The notes beneath the pieces are model-generated. The model was not told the origin of the DNA, searched no databases, and was given only the letters and a program-made list of their open reading frames with translations. From Thermoplasmatota archaeon (GTDB taxonomy: Archaea > Thermoplasmatota > JAKEGO01), in assembly GCA_028279595.1 (NCBI GenBank), contig JANQNK010000018.1, positions 1 through 64,000 on the forward strand: DNA of 64,000 nucleotides, given 5' to 3'. The stretch's first letter is position 1; each line of letters opens with the position of its first letter. Below are positions 1 to 8,103 of the stretch, piece by piece. Position numbers and translations under genes: made by a program.

Positions 1-388
1 TAAAACCGACGGCGATGAGCTTGATCTGCATCGTTGTGAATCCGGGATATAAGAGGGTCATGAAGATACCCATGCCGAGGAGCGCGAATGCGGACTTGAA
101 GGCGAGCGAGAACCATGCCGCCATACCACCAAGGGTTCCCATCATGGGGCCCATGCTCCGGTCGGTGAAGAAGTAGACGCCCCCGGTCTTCGGCATCGCC
201 GTCGCCAGTTCCGACTTGGAGAGCAAGGTCGGAATTATCAGAAGGCTTGCGAGGATGTAAGCGAGGATCATCGCCGGCCCTGCCTTGGCATAGGCGATAG
301 CGGGCAGGATGAAGAGTCCGGAGCTGATCATCGCGCCTGAGGAGACGCAGAAGACCTCAAGCAGGCCCAGTTCCTTCTTCAGTTCCAT
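1..388 (-). CDS. APC-family amino acid permease, N-terminal part
   Basis: The protein starts at the ATG complementary to 388-386 and runs off the left edge, so only about 129 N-terminal residues are seen. They contain the consensus first segments of the amino acid-polyamine-organocation family: GLLEVFCVSSGAMISSGLF (the unwound TM1 glycine motif), then hydrophobic segments and the MPKTGGVYFFTDRSMG stretch typical of TM3. Such permeases import amino acids in symport with cations, which suits an amino-acid-using heterotroph. A Shine-Dalgarno-like GGAGGGTGT lies about ten bases upstream of the start. The substrate cannot be told from this fragment. Confidence 0.85.
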   Translation of the reverse strand, partial: MELKKELGLLEVFCVSSGAMISSGLFILPAIAYAKAGPAMILAYILASLLIIPTLLSKSELATAMPKTGGVYFFTDRSMGPMMGTLGGMAAWFSLAFKSAFALLGMGIFMTLLYPGFTTMQIKLIAVGF

Positions 389-484
389 CCGTTTTGACAC
401 CCTCCGTTCGCTCTTTCCTACAGGTGAACCAAATGCAGTACTACCGTTCACCGCATGGCCACCTTACTTACCGAATGCGTTCAT

Positions 485-493
485 GTATATTAA
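485..493 (-). promoter_or_regulatory. TATA-like box for the permease gene
   Basis: A TATATTAAT-type tract lies about 100 bases upstream of the permease start, in an AT-rich patch of the 389-586 intergenic region. With the usual spacing it would start a transcript near 463 with a roughly 75-base leader carrying the Shine-Dalgarno sequence. Nothing else is evident in this interval. Confidence 0.35.
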
Positions 494-586
494 TGAATTT
501 GGCCAGAATATCCACATTTTTTTCCGATTTTGGAATGATTCGGCGGATCACGGGTCGAGAATTGACATTTCCACCTTTGAGGGACC

Positions 587-1150
587 TCAGACGGTGTCCA
601 GGCCGTTGTGGATCAGCACGATGCACTGATCGGTGTGGAGGCTCACGGGGCCGAGGGATATCCTCTCGGCTCCTGCTGAATCCATCGATGCCATCTGTTC
701 CTCTGTCAGCCCCCGATGGTCGCCGAGGACGTAGGTCCCGCCCTCCGGGCGGAACGGACCGCCATCCTCGGATAAAAGGAAGAACGGCTTGGGGAGGTTG
801 TCTAGGACCTCCAGACCGGACCGCTTGACCTGGATGCCCGGTGTGCTCACGGTCCATGACCCACCGGGATCCGTGCGAAGGGCCTTCTGGAGCAGGGACG
901 CGGTCGTCCTCTCATCGGGATTGAGGTGCTTGAGCTCGGACCCGATGAACCGTATGGTCTTCGGTGGGTCCGGCGGTCCCAGGCAGACAACGTAGAGCTC
1001 GACGTCCGCCCTTATCCCATGGCTGGTAAGGAATGCGGATGTGACCGACCTCGCGATGACGTCGGCCCTGCCAGAGGTGCCTGGTATGTCCTTCAGCGAG
1101 AATTCTCCGTCCGTCCGCATGACGTTGCTGATAGCGAGGAACGTTCTCAC
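587..1150 (-). CDS. trmY: tRNA pseudouridine(54) N1-methyltransferase TrmY
   Basis: The 187-aa protein matches the archaeal TrmY (former DUF358) SPOUT methyltransferase family. Visible family segments are FSLKDIPGTSGRADVIAR, a TSHGIRADVELYVV strand, the LGPPDPPKTIRFIGSEL motif and a C-terminal YVLGDHRGLTEEQ segment that forms the knotted SAM pocket. Known members methylate N1 of pseudouridine 54 in the tRNA T-loop, the archaeal replacement of ribothymidine. It starts 13 bases after the srp54 stop codon, so it is probably co-transcribed with srp54. Confidence 0.93.
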   Translation of the reverse strand: MRTFLAISNVMRTDGEFSLKDIPGTSGRADVIARSVTSAFLTSHGIRADVELYVVCLGPPDPPKTIRFIGSELKHLNPDERTTASLLQKALRTDPGGSWTVSTPGIQVKRSGLEVLDNLPKPFFLLSEDGGPFRPEGGTYVLGDHRGLTEEQMASMDSAGAERISLGPVSLHTDQCIVLIHNGLDTV

Positions 1151-1163
1151 ACGATCACTCCGG

Positions 1164-2504
1164 TCACATCTCGTCGGGCAGTTTGAGCTGCTTCATCAGG
1201 GCCCGACGCATCTTCCGGTTGGACGTGAAGCCCTTCATCGTCTTCTTCATGGTCTTGTAGTAGTTCAGGAGCTCCCGGACGTCCTTGGGGCTTGTCCCGG
1301 AGCCTGCGGCGATCCTGTTGATGCGGGAGGACTTGATGATGCGCGGGTCCTCCTGCTCCTCCTCGGTCATCGAGTCCATGATGACCCGGTACTTCTTGAG
1401 CTGGGCCTGGGTGGTCTCGACAGCGCCGTCGGGCATCTTGGCCCCGCCGCTGAGCCCCATCGGGAGCATGTTCATGAGCTTGCTCAGGGGACCCATCTTC
1501 CCGAGCATCTCCATCTGCTTGTACATGTCCTTGAGGGAGAACTTGCCGGAGAGGAGCTTCTTCGCGACCTCCTCGGCATCGTCCTCGTCGAGGGCCTCCT
1601 GCGCTTTCTCCATGAGGGCCTTGACGTCGCCCATTCCGACGAGGCGTGAGATGAACCGGGGGGGATCGAAGTGTTCGAGGTCCTCGATGTGCTCGCCGAC
1701 GCCGATGAAGACGATCGGGGCGTCGGTGATCGCTACCGCGGAGAGGGCGCCGCCGCCCTTCGCTGACCCGTCGAGCTTGGTGATGACGACCCCTGTTACC
1801 TTCACGGCATCGTCGAACGCGCTCGCCTGGGGACCGGCTTGCTGGCCGATGGTCGCGTCCATCACCAGGAACCGGTGGTCGGCCTTCAGCACCTTGGATA
1901 TGTTCTTGATCTCGTCGATGAGGTCGTCCTCGAGGGAGTGCCGGCCTGCGGTGTCAACGATGATGACCTCTGCGTCCTTGAGGTCCTTGAGGCCGTCCTT
2001 GACTATCTTGACGGCGTCCTTCTGCTTGGGATCGCCGTATACCGGGATATTAAGCGGCCCAGCCAGCTGGGTGAGCTGATCGTACGCCGCTGGCCTGTGG
2101 ACGTCGGCCGCGATGAGACCGACCTTCATGCCCTTCTTCTGGAAGTATCGGCCGATCTTGCTCACGGTGGTGGTCTTACCCTGTCCGTAGAGTCCGACCA
2201 TCATGATCTTCATCGGCTTGAGCGGGATGTCGTGGTGCTCGCCGACAAGGTTGACCAGTTCCTCGTAGATGATACGTATGACGTGTTCCCTGGAGGATGT
2301 TCCCGCTGGCGGTCGCTCGGCCAGTGCCCGCTCCTCCACCTTCTTGCTGAGCTGGAAGGCGAGCTTCACCTCGACGTCGGCCTGGAGGAGCGCTCGCTGG
2401 AGGTCCCGCACGACATCCTGGATCAGGTCCTTGTCGATGTGCGGTGCGTTTGCGATCTTCCTGAGCGTGTTCCTCAGGGACGAACTTAGCGAGTCCAACA
2501 CCAT
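1164..2504 (-). CDS. srp54: Signal recognition particle 54 kDa protein (SRP GTPase)
   Basis: About 446 aa with the N-domain helical bundle, then the G domain: GLYGQGKTTT (G1), DVHRPAAYDQL (G2), DTAGRH (G3), TKLDGSAKGG (G4), and the methionine-rich M domain ending with a basic helix (KTMKGFTSNRKMRRAL) that binds 7S RNA. It targets ribosomes making membrane and secreted proteins to SecYEG. I chose the ATG at 2504 (MVLDSLSSSL) rather than one eight codons upstream: homologues start with this segment, and a TATA-like AATTATATTA near 2540 would start transcription near 2513. The G1 motif has Gln in place of the usual Ser-Gly pattern, as in other SRP54 proteins. Confidence 0.95.
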   Translation of the reverse strand: MVLDSLSSSLRNTLRKIANAPHIDKDLIQDVVRDLQRALLQADVEVKLAFQLSKKVEERALAERPPAGTSSREHVIRIIYEELVNLVGEHHDIPLKPMKIMMVGLYGQGKTTTVSKIGRYFQKKGMKVGLIAADVHRPAAYDQLTQLAGPLNIPVYGDPKQKDAVKIVKDGLKDLKDAEVIIVDTAGRHSLEDDLIDEIKNISKVLKADHRFLVMDATIGQQAGPQASAFDDAVKVTGVVITKLDGSAKGGGALSAVAITDAPIVFIGVGEHIEDLEHFDPPRFISRLVGMGDVKALMEKAQEALDEDDAEEVAKKLLSGKFSLKDMYKQMEMLGKMGPLSKLMNMLPMGLSGGAKMPDGAVETTQAQLKKYRVIMDSMTEEEQEDPRIIKSSRINRIAAGSGTSPKDVRELLNYYKTMKKTMKGFTSNRKMRRALMKQLKLPDEM

Positions 2505-2534
2505 ACGGGTCGGACGGTCATTCCTCATGGGGGG

Positions 2535-2545
2535 TAATATAATTA
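2535..2545 (-). promoter_or_regulatory. TATA box for srp54-trmY
   Basis: On the minus strand an AATTATATTA tract is centred about 36 bases upstream of the chosen srp54 start, so transcription would begin only about ten bases before the ATG. The 2529-2720 interval is a divergent promoter region with no gene in it. Confidence 0.5.
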
Positions 2546-2688
2546 TTGGAGTCCGGTGGGCCGTATTTTAGAGCTTAAGGGTATCCGACCCCCTGAGTCA
2601 GCCTCGAATCCGATCCTCGGCTCGCGGTCGTCCGATCGATAATGGCCCAGAAGTAATGTTCCTGCCCAAAACTCCCGAAATCGTCGCA

Positions 2689-2700
2689 TTCATTTTATAT
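2689..2700 (+). promoter_or_regulatory. TATA box for the 2721 gene pair
   Basis: TCATTTTATATG is centred about 25 bases upstream of the ATG at 2721, so the predicted transcript would start at or next to the start codon. This is the leaderless arrangement common in Thermoplasmata. Confidence 0.5.
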
Positions 2701-2720
2701 GAAAAGGGACATCCTCACCC

Positions 2721-3308
2721 ATGGACCTCAGTTCGGACCAGCAGAAGCTGCTCCACCTGGTTGCCATATACACCAGGACCAAGTCGGGGAAGCAGAGGTG
2801 GATGAAGGAGCTCCCGCTACATGTGGCCATCTTCCATGCCATTCGCAGGGGGGCATTCAACACCTACGACTTCGCTCCCAGCCTCATCACGTCCCACGGG
2901 GTGCGGCTCTATGCGAACATGAGCCAGGAGGCCCTCCACGACATGAAGGTCCTCAGAGAGAAGGAATTGATCGAGAAGCTGAAGCTCAGCACGCACCTCT
3001 ACGAGGATATCGGCGCCTACAGGATCACGAGGGCCGGGATCGAGCTCGCCAAGACCATCGGCCCAAAGAGGAGGAAGGAGGTCAATGACGCCCTTGCCTG
3101 CTCAGCGTGCTCGCGGCCAGTGATGTTCAGGATCGTAAAGGATGTCGAGGAGGGGAACGTCAAGATACGGGCGTTCCGGGGCTGCAGCCACTGCAACAAG
3201 GACAGGGGCGACAACATCGGCTCCGCGGACGGCGATCCGAGCGAGTTCTTCACCATCCATCCTGTTGACTTCAAGACACTGCCATACCTTCCGGAGGCGA
3301 CCAGATGA
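2721..3308 (+). CDS. Winged-helix protein with C-terminal zinc-binding motif, function unknown
   Basis: The 195-aa protein is not recognised. The N-terminal about 115 residues read as an alpha-rich DNA-binding fold: LPLHVAIFHAIRRGAFNTYDFAP, then a helix MSQEALHDMKVLREKELIEKL and a wing-like YRITRAGIELA, typical of winged-helix regulators. The C-terminal part holds two cysteine pairs, CSACSRP near residue 130 and CSHC near residue 165, spaced like a zinc ribbon. Its stop overlaps the start of the 3305 gene by four bases, so the two are translationally coupled. A role as DNA-binding partner of the membrane protein encoded next is inference. Confidence 0.75.
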   Translation: MDLSSDQQKLLHLVAIYTRTKSGKQRWMKELPLHVAIFHAIRRGAFNTYDFAPSLITSHGVRLYANMSQEALHDMKVLREKELIEKLKLSTHLYEDIGAYRITRAGIELAKTIGPKRRKEVNDALACSACSRPVMFRIVKDVEEGNVKIRAFRGCSHCNKDRGDNIGSADGDPSEFFTIHPVDFKTLPYLPEATR

Positions 3309-4732
3309 GCGAGGCTTACCTCAATCTCATGGGCTCTCCGTACATCATGCTCACAGAATGGGTCCCGCTGGCGGTCAATAACGTCGCCCAGCTGATGGAG
3401 AAGCTCGAGGCCCTCGAGGGGAAATCATGCATAGTCACCGACCAGGTCGACAAGGACCCGGAATCGACGATCTTCGAGATGAACCCGTCGAGGTTCAAGG
3501 TTTCCGTCATCAGGTACAAGGTAACCGACTATATCGAGCTCATCGCCAACATCGACGATTTCACGGCTCCCAGCTCCGATGTCGTCTGCGAGGACGGATC
3601 GAAGGAGATGGGCATACACGTCGACGCATCAGGCAGGATATCCTACGGGATCAGACTCGCCGAGTCCAAGGGCGAGGTCGAGCGCCACAGCCTCGACTCC
3701 GTATCGAGGATCATCTCGAACCTCAACACCGACACGTCCAAGCTCATGGATGTGATGCTCAGCAACTATCAGCGACGCCTGCTCGAGCTCATCTACTACA
3801 ACGAAAGCATACACAGGGACAAGTTCACGACCATACTGGCATCCGGCATCGACCCCGGGATCGGACTCGACGAACTCCTCTCGAATCCCGCGTACCATGG
3901 TGAGTTACGGCAGATAGTGAACGTTATCGACGAAGGCAGGTCAGGGGAGATAAACGAGGAGGAGTACCTCATCCTGGGGACCAACGGCGGCATAGTCGTC
4001 TCGGCAGATCCGAGGAAGTATGAGAAGGTCATGTACTTCTACTCCCTTCTGAAGGGGATCGAGGCCACGCAGAACAATACCTTCGCAAGGATAGGGATCG
4101 CGTGGGACGAGATCAACGGACTCCAGAAGAAGTTCCGGACCAAGGGGATGACCCACCGGGACAGGGAGGAGATCGCAGAGCTCATGGGCAATATATCCCT
4201 GCTGGAGGCGATCCTGACCTACATCAAGAAGTCCCTCGCTGGCATCGACGAGGAGATGCCGGTCCTCCTGCCGAACATGAGCGAGGACGAAAGGGCCCTC
4301 ATGGACATGCTCGAGATCGACGATGTCCTGAGCGAGATCAGATTGAGGATAGACGACGCGTATTTCGTGCTGGAGGACCTCGAGAAGGAGGTGAACGGCC
4401 TCAGCACCATGGCATCGACGCTCCACGAGGGAGAGCTGAGGAAGGTCTTCGGGGCCCTCAGGGAGAACACGGCCCACAGCGTCGCCATCGGCCGCGCCCT
4501 GGAGATGCTGGAAGCGTTGATATTCGGCGTCTACTTCATCGAGGTAATGAACTTCATAATCATCTATTCGAACGGCGAGGACTGGCTGAAGGTGGAATCA
4601 TGGATCCCTGGCGTCAGCCGGGGGGCCTTCCTGATCGTCTTCACAGGAGTCGTAACGATATATTTGGCATGGAAATTGATAAATTACATGCACAACAGGA
4701 CCTTCGAGAAGATAAAGAAAAGGATCTCGTGA
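3305..4732 (+). CDS. Large helical protein with two C-terminal membrane segments, unknown
   Basis: The 475-aa protein has no family I can name. The first about 170 residues mix strands and helices (for example a FEMNPSRFKVSVIRYKVTDY segment); residues about 250-390 are strongly helical and probably coiled-coil. Two hydrophobic segments lie near 402-421 and 438-459, followed by a short basic tail (NRTFEKIKKRIS), so most of the protein is probably cytoplasmic and anchored at its C terminus. The layout recalls CorA-like channels but the GMN motif is absent. It overlaps the preceding winged-helix gene by four bases. Confidence 0.7.
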   Translation: MSEAYLNLMGSPYIMLTEWVPLAVNNVAQLMEKLEALEGKSCIVTDQVDKDPESTIFEMNPSRFKVSVIRYKVTDYIELIANIDDFTAPSSDVVCEDGSKEMGIHVDASGRISYGIRLAESKGEVERHSLDSVSRIISNLNTDTSKLMDVMLSNYQRRLLELIYYNESIHRDKFTTILASGIDPGIGLDELLSNPAYHGELRQIVNVIDEGRSGEINEEEYLILGTNGGIVVSADPRKYEKVMYFYSLLKGIEATQNNTFARIGIAWDEINGLQKKFRTKGMTHRDREEIAELMGNISLLEAILTYIKKSLAGIDEEMPVLLPNMSEDERALMDMLEIDDVLSEIRLRIDDAYFVLEDLEKEVNGLSTMASTLHEGELRKVFGALRENTAHSVAIGRALEMLEALIFGVYFIEVMNFIIIYSNGEDWLKVESWIPGVSRGAFLIVFTGVVTIYLAWKLINYMHNRTFEKIKKRIS

Positions 4733-4737
4733 ACGGA

Positions 4738-6117
4738 TCAATCGTTCTGCCTGCGTGATCTCCATCCGTTGTACCAGGCAGCCCGCTCGAGGGCCGTCAT
4801 CGCCCGGGACGCGGTGGGGACGACGGGGATGCCGACCTCCTGCAGGGCCGAGGAGACCATTCTGGTCACAGGGCCGCCGGAGGCGACGATGACGGTCGTC
4901 TTCGGCACCCGTTCCTTGAAATAATCGAGGATCCCGTCGATCGTTGAATGGAGAGGCGCATCCTGGATGACGAAGAAGGGTACGACTATGTCGACGTTGT
5001 CGTCCTCGTAAAGGGCGTCCAGGGCCTTTGTGAAATGGTCCGCCGTGGCGCTGCCAGTAAGGTCCACTGGATTGTCCACTACCATGAAGTCCGGAAGGTC
5101 CATCCTGAGCGAAGCGGCCGAACCCTCGGATAGCGTCGCCATCTCCAGATGCCTTGAGGAGTATATCTGATCGGCCGCTATGACGCAGGGGCCGACCCCG
5201 TTGGTCACCATGACCACCCTGCCGCCCTCGGGTACGGGTTGCATGGAAAGGACCTTGACCGTGTCTATGAGGTCCTCGACGTCGTCTGCCAGTATGCCGC
5301 CCGCCTGGCCGAGGACACCTTTGAAGACGTTGTAATCGCCTGCAAGTGCGCCGGTGTGGCTCTTCGCCGCGGTGGCCCCGGCCTCGGTCATGCCGGCCTT
5401 GACCGCAACGAAGGGCTTGGTAGGGGTTATCGTCCTCAGGGCCTCGAAGAACTCCTCTCCGCGTTCAAGGCCCTCGATGTACGCGGCGATTACGTTCGTC
5501 GTGTCGTCCGACCTAAGGTACTCCAGGAAGTCCACCTCGTCGATGTCCGCCTTGTTCCCGTACGAGACGAACCTGCTGACGCCGACCCCCTCCTCCTCCA
5601 GGCCTTCCAGTATCGTGCACCCGTAGGTGCCGGACTGTGTCATGAAGGCGACAGGGCCTGGCTCTGGACGTAGCATGACCTCCCTCGGTTGGAAGAACGT
5701 GTCCAGGCCATTGTGGGGGTTGTATATACCGATGCAGTTCGGACCGATGATCCGCATCCCGCAGGACCGCGCCTTCTCGACTATCGAGTTCTGGACCACC
5801 TCTCCGGCGCCTCCGAGTTCGGAGAAGCCCCCGGACACGATGACCGCCGCACCAGCACCCGCGTCGCATGCCATGGTCACGGCGTTGAAGGCCTTTCCGG
5901 CAGGAAGCACGACGACGGCCAGATCGACGTCGTCAATCCCGTCGAGCGAGGGCATGGACCGAACACCCAGTATCTCCTCGGCTTTGGGATTGACGGCATA
6001 GACATTCCCCGAGTACGACGACTCCACGATCGAGCGGAGAACCTCGTGCCCGATCTTTCCGGGCGTGGTGGACGCGCCGATCACGGCAACCCCCCGCGGC
6101 TCGAAGAATGCCTCCAT
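4738..6117 (-). CDS. acdA: ADP-forming acyl-CoA synthetase, alpha subunit
   Basis: 459 aa. The protein begins with the CoA-binding Rossmann domain (FFEPRGVAVIGASTTPGKIG), followed by two succinyl-CoA-ligase-like domains. The GPNCIGIYNP loop and SHTGALAGDY motif are present; the His in the latter is the phosphohistidine residue of the family. The enzyme converts acyl-CoA, ADP and phosphate to free acid and ATP, the energy-yielding last step of peptide and sugar fermentation in archaea. The beta (ATP-grasp) subunit is not in the window, and the length matches a stand-alone alpha subunit rather than the fused form. A TTTTATAC box at 6139-6147 sits at leaderless distance. Confidence 0.9.
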   Translation of the reverse strand: MEAFFEPRGVAVIGASTTPGKIGHEVLRSIVESSYSGNVYAVNPKAEEILGVRSMPSLDGIDDVDLAVVVLPAGKAFNAVTMACDAGAGAAVIVSGGFSELGGAGEVVQNSIVEKARSCGMRIIGPNCIGIYNPHNGLDTFFQPREVMLRPEPGPVAFMTQSGTYGCTILEGLEEEGVGVSRFVSYGNKADIDEVDFLEYLRSDDTTNVIAAYIEGLERGEEFFEALRTITPTKPFVAVKAGMTEAGATAAKSHTGALAGDYNVFKGVLGQAGGILADDVEDLIDTVKVLSMQPVPEGGRVVMVTNGVGPCVIAADQIYSSRHLEMATLSEGSAASLRMDLPDFMVVDNPVDLTGSATADHFTKALDALYEDDNVDIVVPFFVIQDAPLHSTIDGILDYFKERVPKTTVIVASGGPVTRMVSSALQEVGIPVVPTASRAMTALERAAWYNGWRSRRQND

Positions 6118-6138
6118 GTTCCGCCATACGCAGACAAC

Positions 6139-6147
6139 TGTATAAAA
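6139..6147 (-). promoter_or_regulatory. TATA box for acdA
   Basis: TTTTATAC on the minus strand is centred about 26 bases from the acdA ATG at 6117, predicting a leaderless transcript. A separate GTTAAAACC at 6173-6181 lies at the same distance upstream of the divergent amidohydrolase start at 6203. Confidence 0.5.
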
Positions 6148-6202
6148 CGATTTTGCGGTGCGCTTACAAAACCGTTAAAACCCCTCCGACAATGCGTAGG
6201 CA

Positions 6203-7246
6203 ATGGTCTCGTACGGGGGTCTGCGGTTCTTGGAAGGCCGCTGGTCCGAGGGATTCCTGGTGGTCGACAGGGAAGGGAACGCAACGGTCTCGCCCACTCC
6301 GAAGGGGGAGGTGGTCCCATCCATCCTGTTGCCGCCGATCATCGACCCTCACGTCCATACTGGGGACACGTTCCTCAGGGACGAGTTCGCCGGAATGGAG
6401 GTCGGCCTCCACGAAGCGGTCGGTCCAGGCGGGTTCAAGCACAGAGCCCTACGCGATTCCCATACCAGGGAGATAGTCCACAGCATAATCGAGTTCATAG
6501 AGGAGGCGTCCCGGGCCGGCGTGAGGTACGCAGTAGACTTCCGGGAAGGAGGCGTGTCGGGCATTGAACGCCTGAGGCGCGCAGCCGTCCGATGTGAAGC
6601 GGCAGGCATGCTCACAAGGGTAGTGCCACTCGGAAGGCCTTCGAACGGCGATCTCAACGACGTTCTCGAATGGACGGAAGGGCTCGGACTGAGCGCAGTC
6701 CGCGACGTCGATTGGGACGTGGCGCAGGGGTGGGCAGACGCGGTCCACTCAGCAGGAAAGGTCCTGGGGCTACACGTCTCCGAGCAGGAGAGGGAGGACA
6801 TCGACAGGGTCCTGTCCCTCGAACCCCAACTCCTCGTCCACTGTATCGAATGCACACCGGACGACCTCGTCAAGATCGCCAAGAAAGACATTCCCGTCGT
6901 CGTATGCCCGAGGTCGAACGCCCGGTTCGGACTCGACCTGGACATGGCGAAAATGATGAGTGCAGGGGTCAAGGTCATGGTAGGGACCGACAACGGCATG
7001 GTCGCGCACCCGTCGCCCCTGTCTGAGGCCGCATTCCTCGTCGAGGAGCACGGGCTGGAGCTCGATGAGGCGCTAGGTCTCATCGAGAATGCGGAATCCT
7101 TAAATCCGACCACGGGGATTGGCCTGGGAACGGGCCCGGACGACGTCACCGTGGTTCGGGGACGTGCTCCGGAGGACGCCCTTCTGGGCGATGTCATCGG
7201 GGTCTCGTCGGATGGCCAGTTCAAGGAGATGGGAGAGGATATCTGA
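6203..7246 (+). CDS. Amidohydrolase-family metal-dependent deaminase
   Basis: 347 aa of the amidohydrolase superfamily, adenosine/cytosine deaminase branch. The metal ligands are readable in order: DPHVHTGD near residue 50, LGLHVSE near 192, LLVHCIE near 212 and GTDNG near 271. Such enzymes hydrolytically deaminate purines, pyrimidines or related rings, using a metal ion. It is shorter than most 420-aa relatives, with a reduced flanking beta-sandwich domain. Its TGA shares a base with the ATG of the CBS gene (TGATG), so translation is coupled. The substrate is not determinable from sequence alone. Confidence 0.82.
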   Translation: MVSYGGLRFLEGRWSEGFLVVDREGNATVSPTPKGEVVPSILLPPIIDPHVHTGDTFLRDEFAGMEVGLHEAVGPGGFKHRALRDSHTREIVHSIIEFIEEASRAGVRYAVDFREGGVSGIERLRRAAVRCEAAGMLTRVVPLGRPSNGDLNDVLEWTEGLGLSAVRDVDWDVAQGWADAVHSAGKVLGLHVSEQEREDIDRVLSLEPQLLVHCIECTPDDLVKIAKKDIPVVVCPRSNARFGLDLDMAKMMSAGVKVMVGTDNGMVAHPSPLSEAAFLVEEHGLELDEALGLIENAESLNPTTGIGLGTGPDDVTVVRGRAPEDALLGDVIGVSSDGQFKEMGEDI

Positions 7247-8103
7247 TGCGGATCGAGGAGCTGATGAGCAAGGACGTCATCACTGTGACCATACCTTCGG
7301 ACAGGAGGGCGGCGCTGCGTCTCATGGTGCAGCACAGCATTTCTGGACTTCCGGTGGTACACAAGGACGGAAAGCTCGCCGGGATCATCACCAGGAAGGA
7401 CATATTCAGGAAGGTGGAGGAGGAGCAGCTGACCATCCTCATGACCCACGACCCGGTCACCATCGACCCCGGTGAATCCCCGGAGACCGCGGCGGAATTG
7501 ATGATCGAGAACGGGATCAGGAGGCTCCCGGTCGTCGACGGAGAGGAGCTCGTCGGCATCATAACGCCCACTGACCTCATGCGGAGCATCGAGATCTACG
7601 GATCAGGGTCGGTGCAGGAGTTCATGGGGAGCGCATGCGTGCCGGTCTACGAGGAGACCCCGCTACCTGTCCTCGCGAGCATCATCTATTCATCGCAGGT
7701 CTATTCACTGCCAGTCCTGGATTCCGAAGGCAGGCTGGTCGGCATCGTCACCGACGGCGACATGTTCAAGCAGGGCATCGTCGACGAGACCGTGGTAAAA
7801 TCGGACCTAGGGATCGGCGTCGACGAGGACCAGTGGACGTGGGAAGGGCTCAGGAACGTGATGAAGCTCTACTACATCAGGTCCAAGATCAATCTGCCAT
7901 CGATACCGGTCAAGGATATCATGGTCAGGGACACCTACAAGGTGTTCAAGGAGACCCCGATCCAGAAGGCGGCGAAGATTATCCACATGCACGGGATCGG
8001 ACAGATCCCCGTCATCGACGCCAACGACAGGCTCGGCGGAATGCTGTTCGCCAAGGACCTGTTGAAGTGGTTCCAGAGGAATAGTGAGGATAATGAGTGC
8101 TAG
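7246..8103 (+). CDS. Four-CBS-domain protein
   Basis: 285 aa made almost wholly of four CBS motifs, beginning near residues 1, 64, 125 and 224 (signatures HSISGLPVVHKDGKLAGIIT, NGIRRLPVVDGEELVGIIT, VYSLPVLDSEGRLVGIVT and GIGQIPVIDANDRLGGMLF). CBS pairs bind adenosine nucleotides such as AMP or SAM and sense energy or methyl status. There is no attached enzyme or DNA-binding domain. It is embedded in a tight run between an amidohydrolase and glycyl-tRNA synthetase, overlapping both, so a regulatory link with one of those neighbours is possible but unproven. Confidence 0.9.
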   Translation: MRIEELMSKDVITVTIPSDRRAALRLMVQHSISGLPVVHKDGKLAGIITRKDIFRKVEEEQLTILMTHDPVTIDPGESPETAAELMIENGIRRLPVVDGEELVGIITPTDLMRSIEIYGSGSVQEFMGSACVPVYEETPLPVLASIIYSSQVYSLPVLDSEGRLVGIVTDGDMFKQGIVDETVVKSDLGIGVDEDQWTWEGLRNVMKLYYIRSKINLPSIPVKDIMVRDTYKVFKETPIQKAAKIIHMHGIGQIPVIDANDRLGGMLFAKDLLKWFQRNSEDNEC

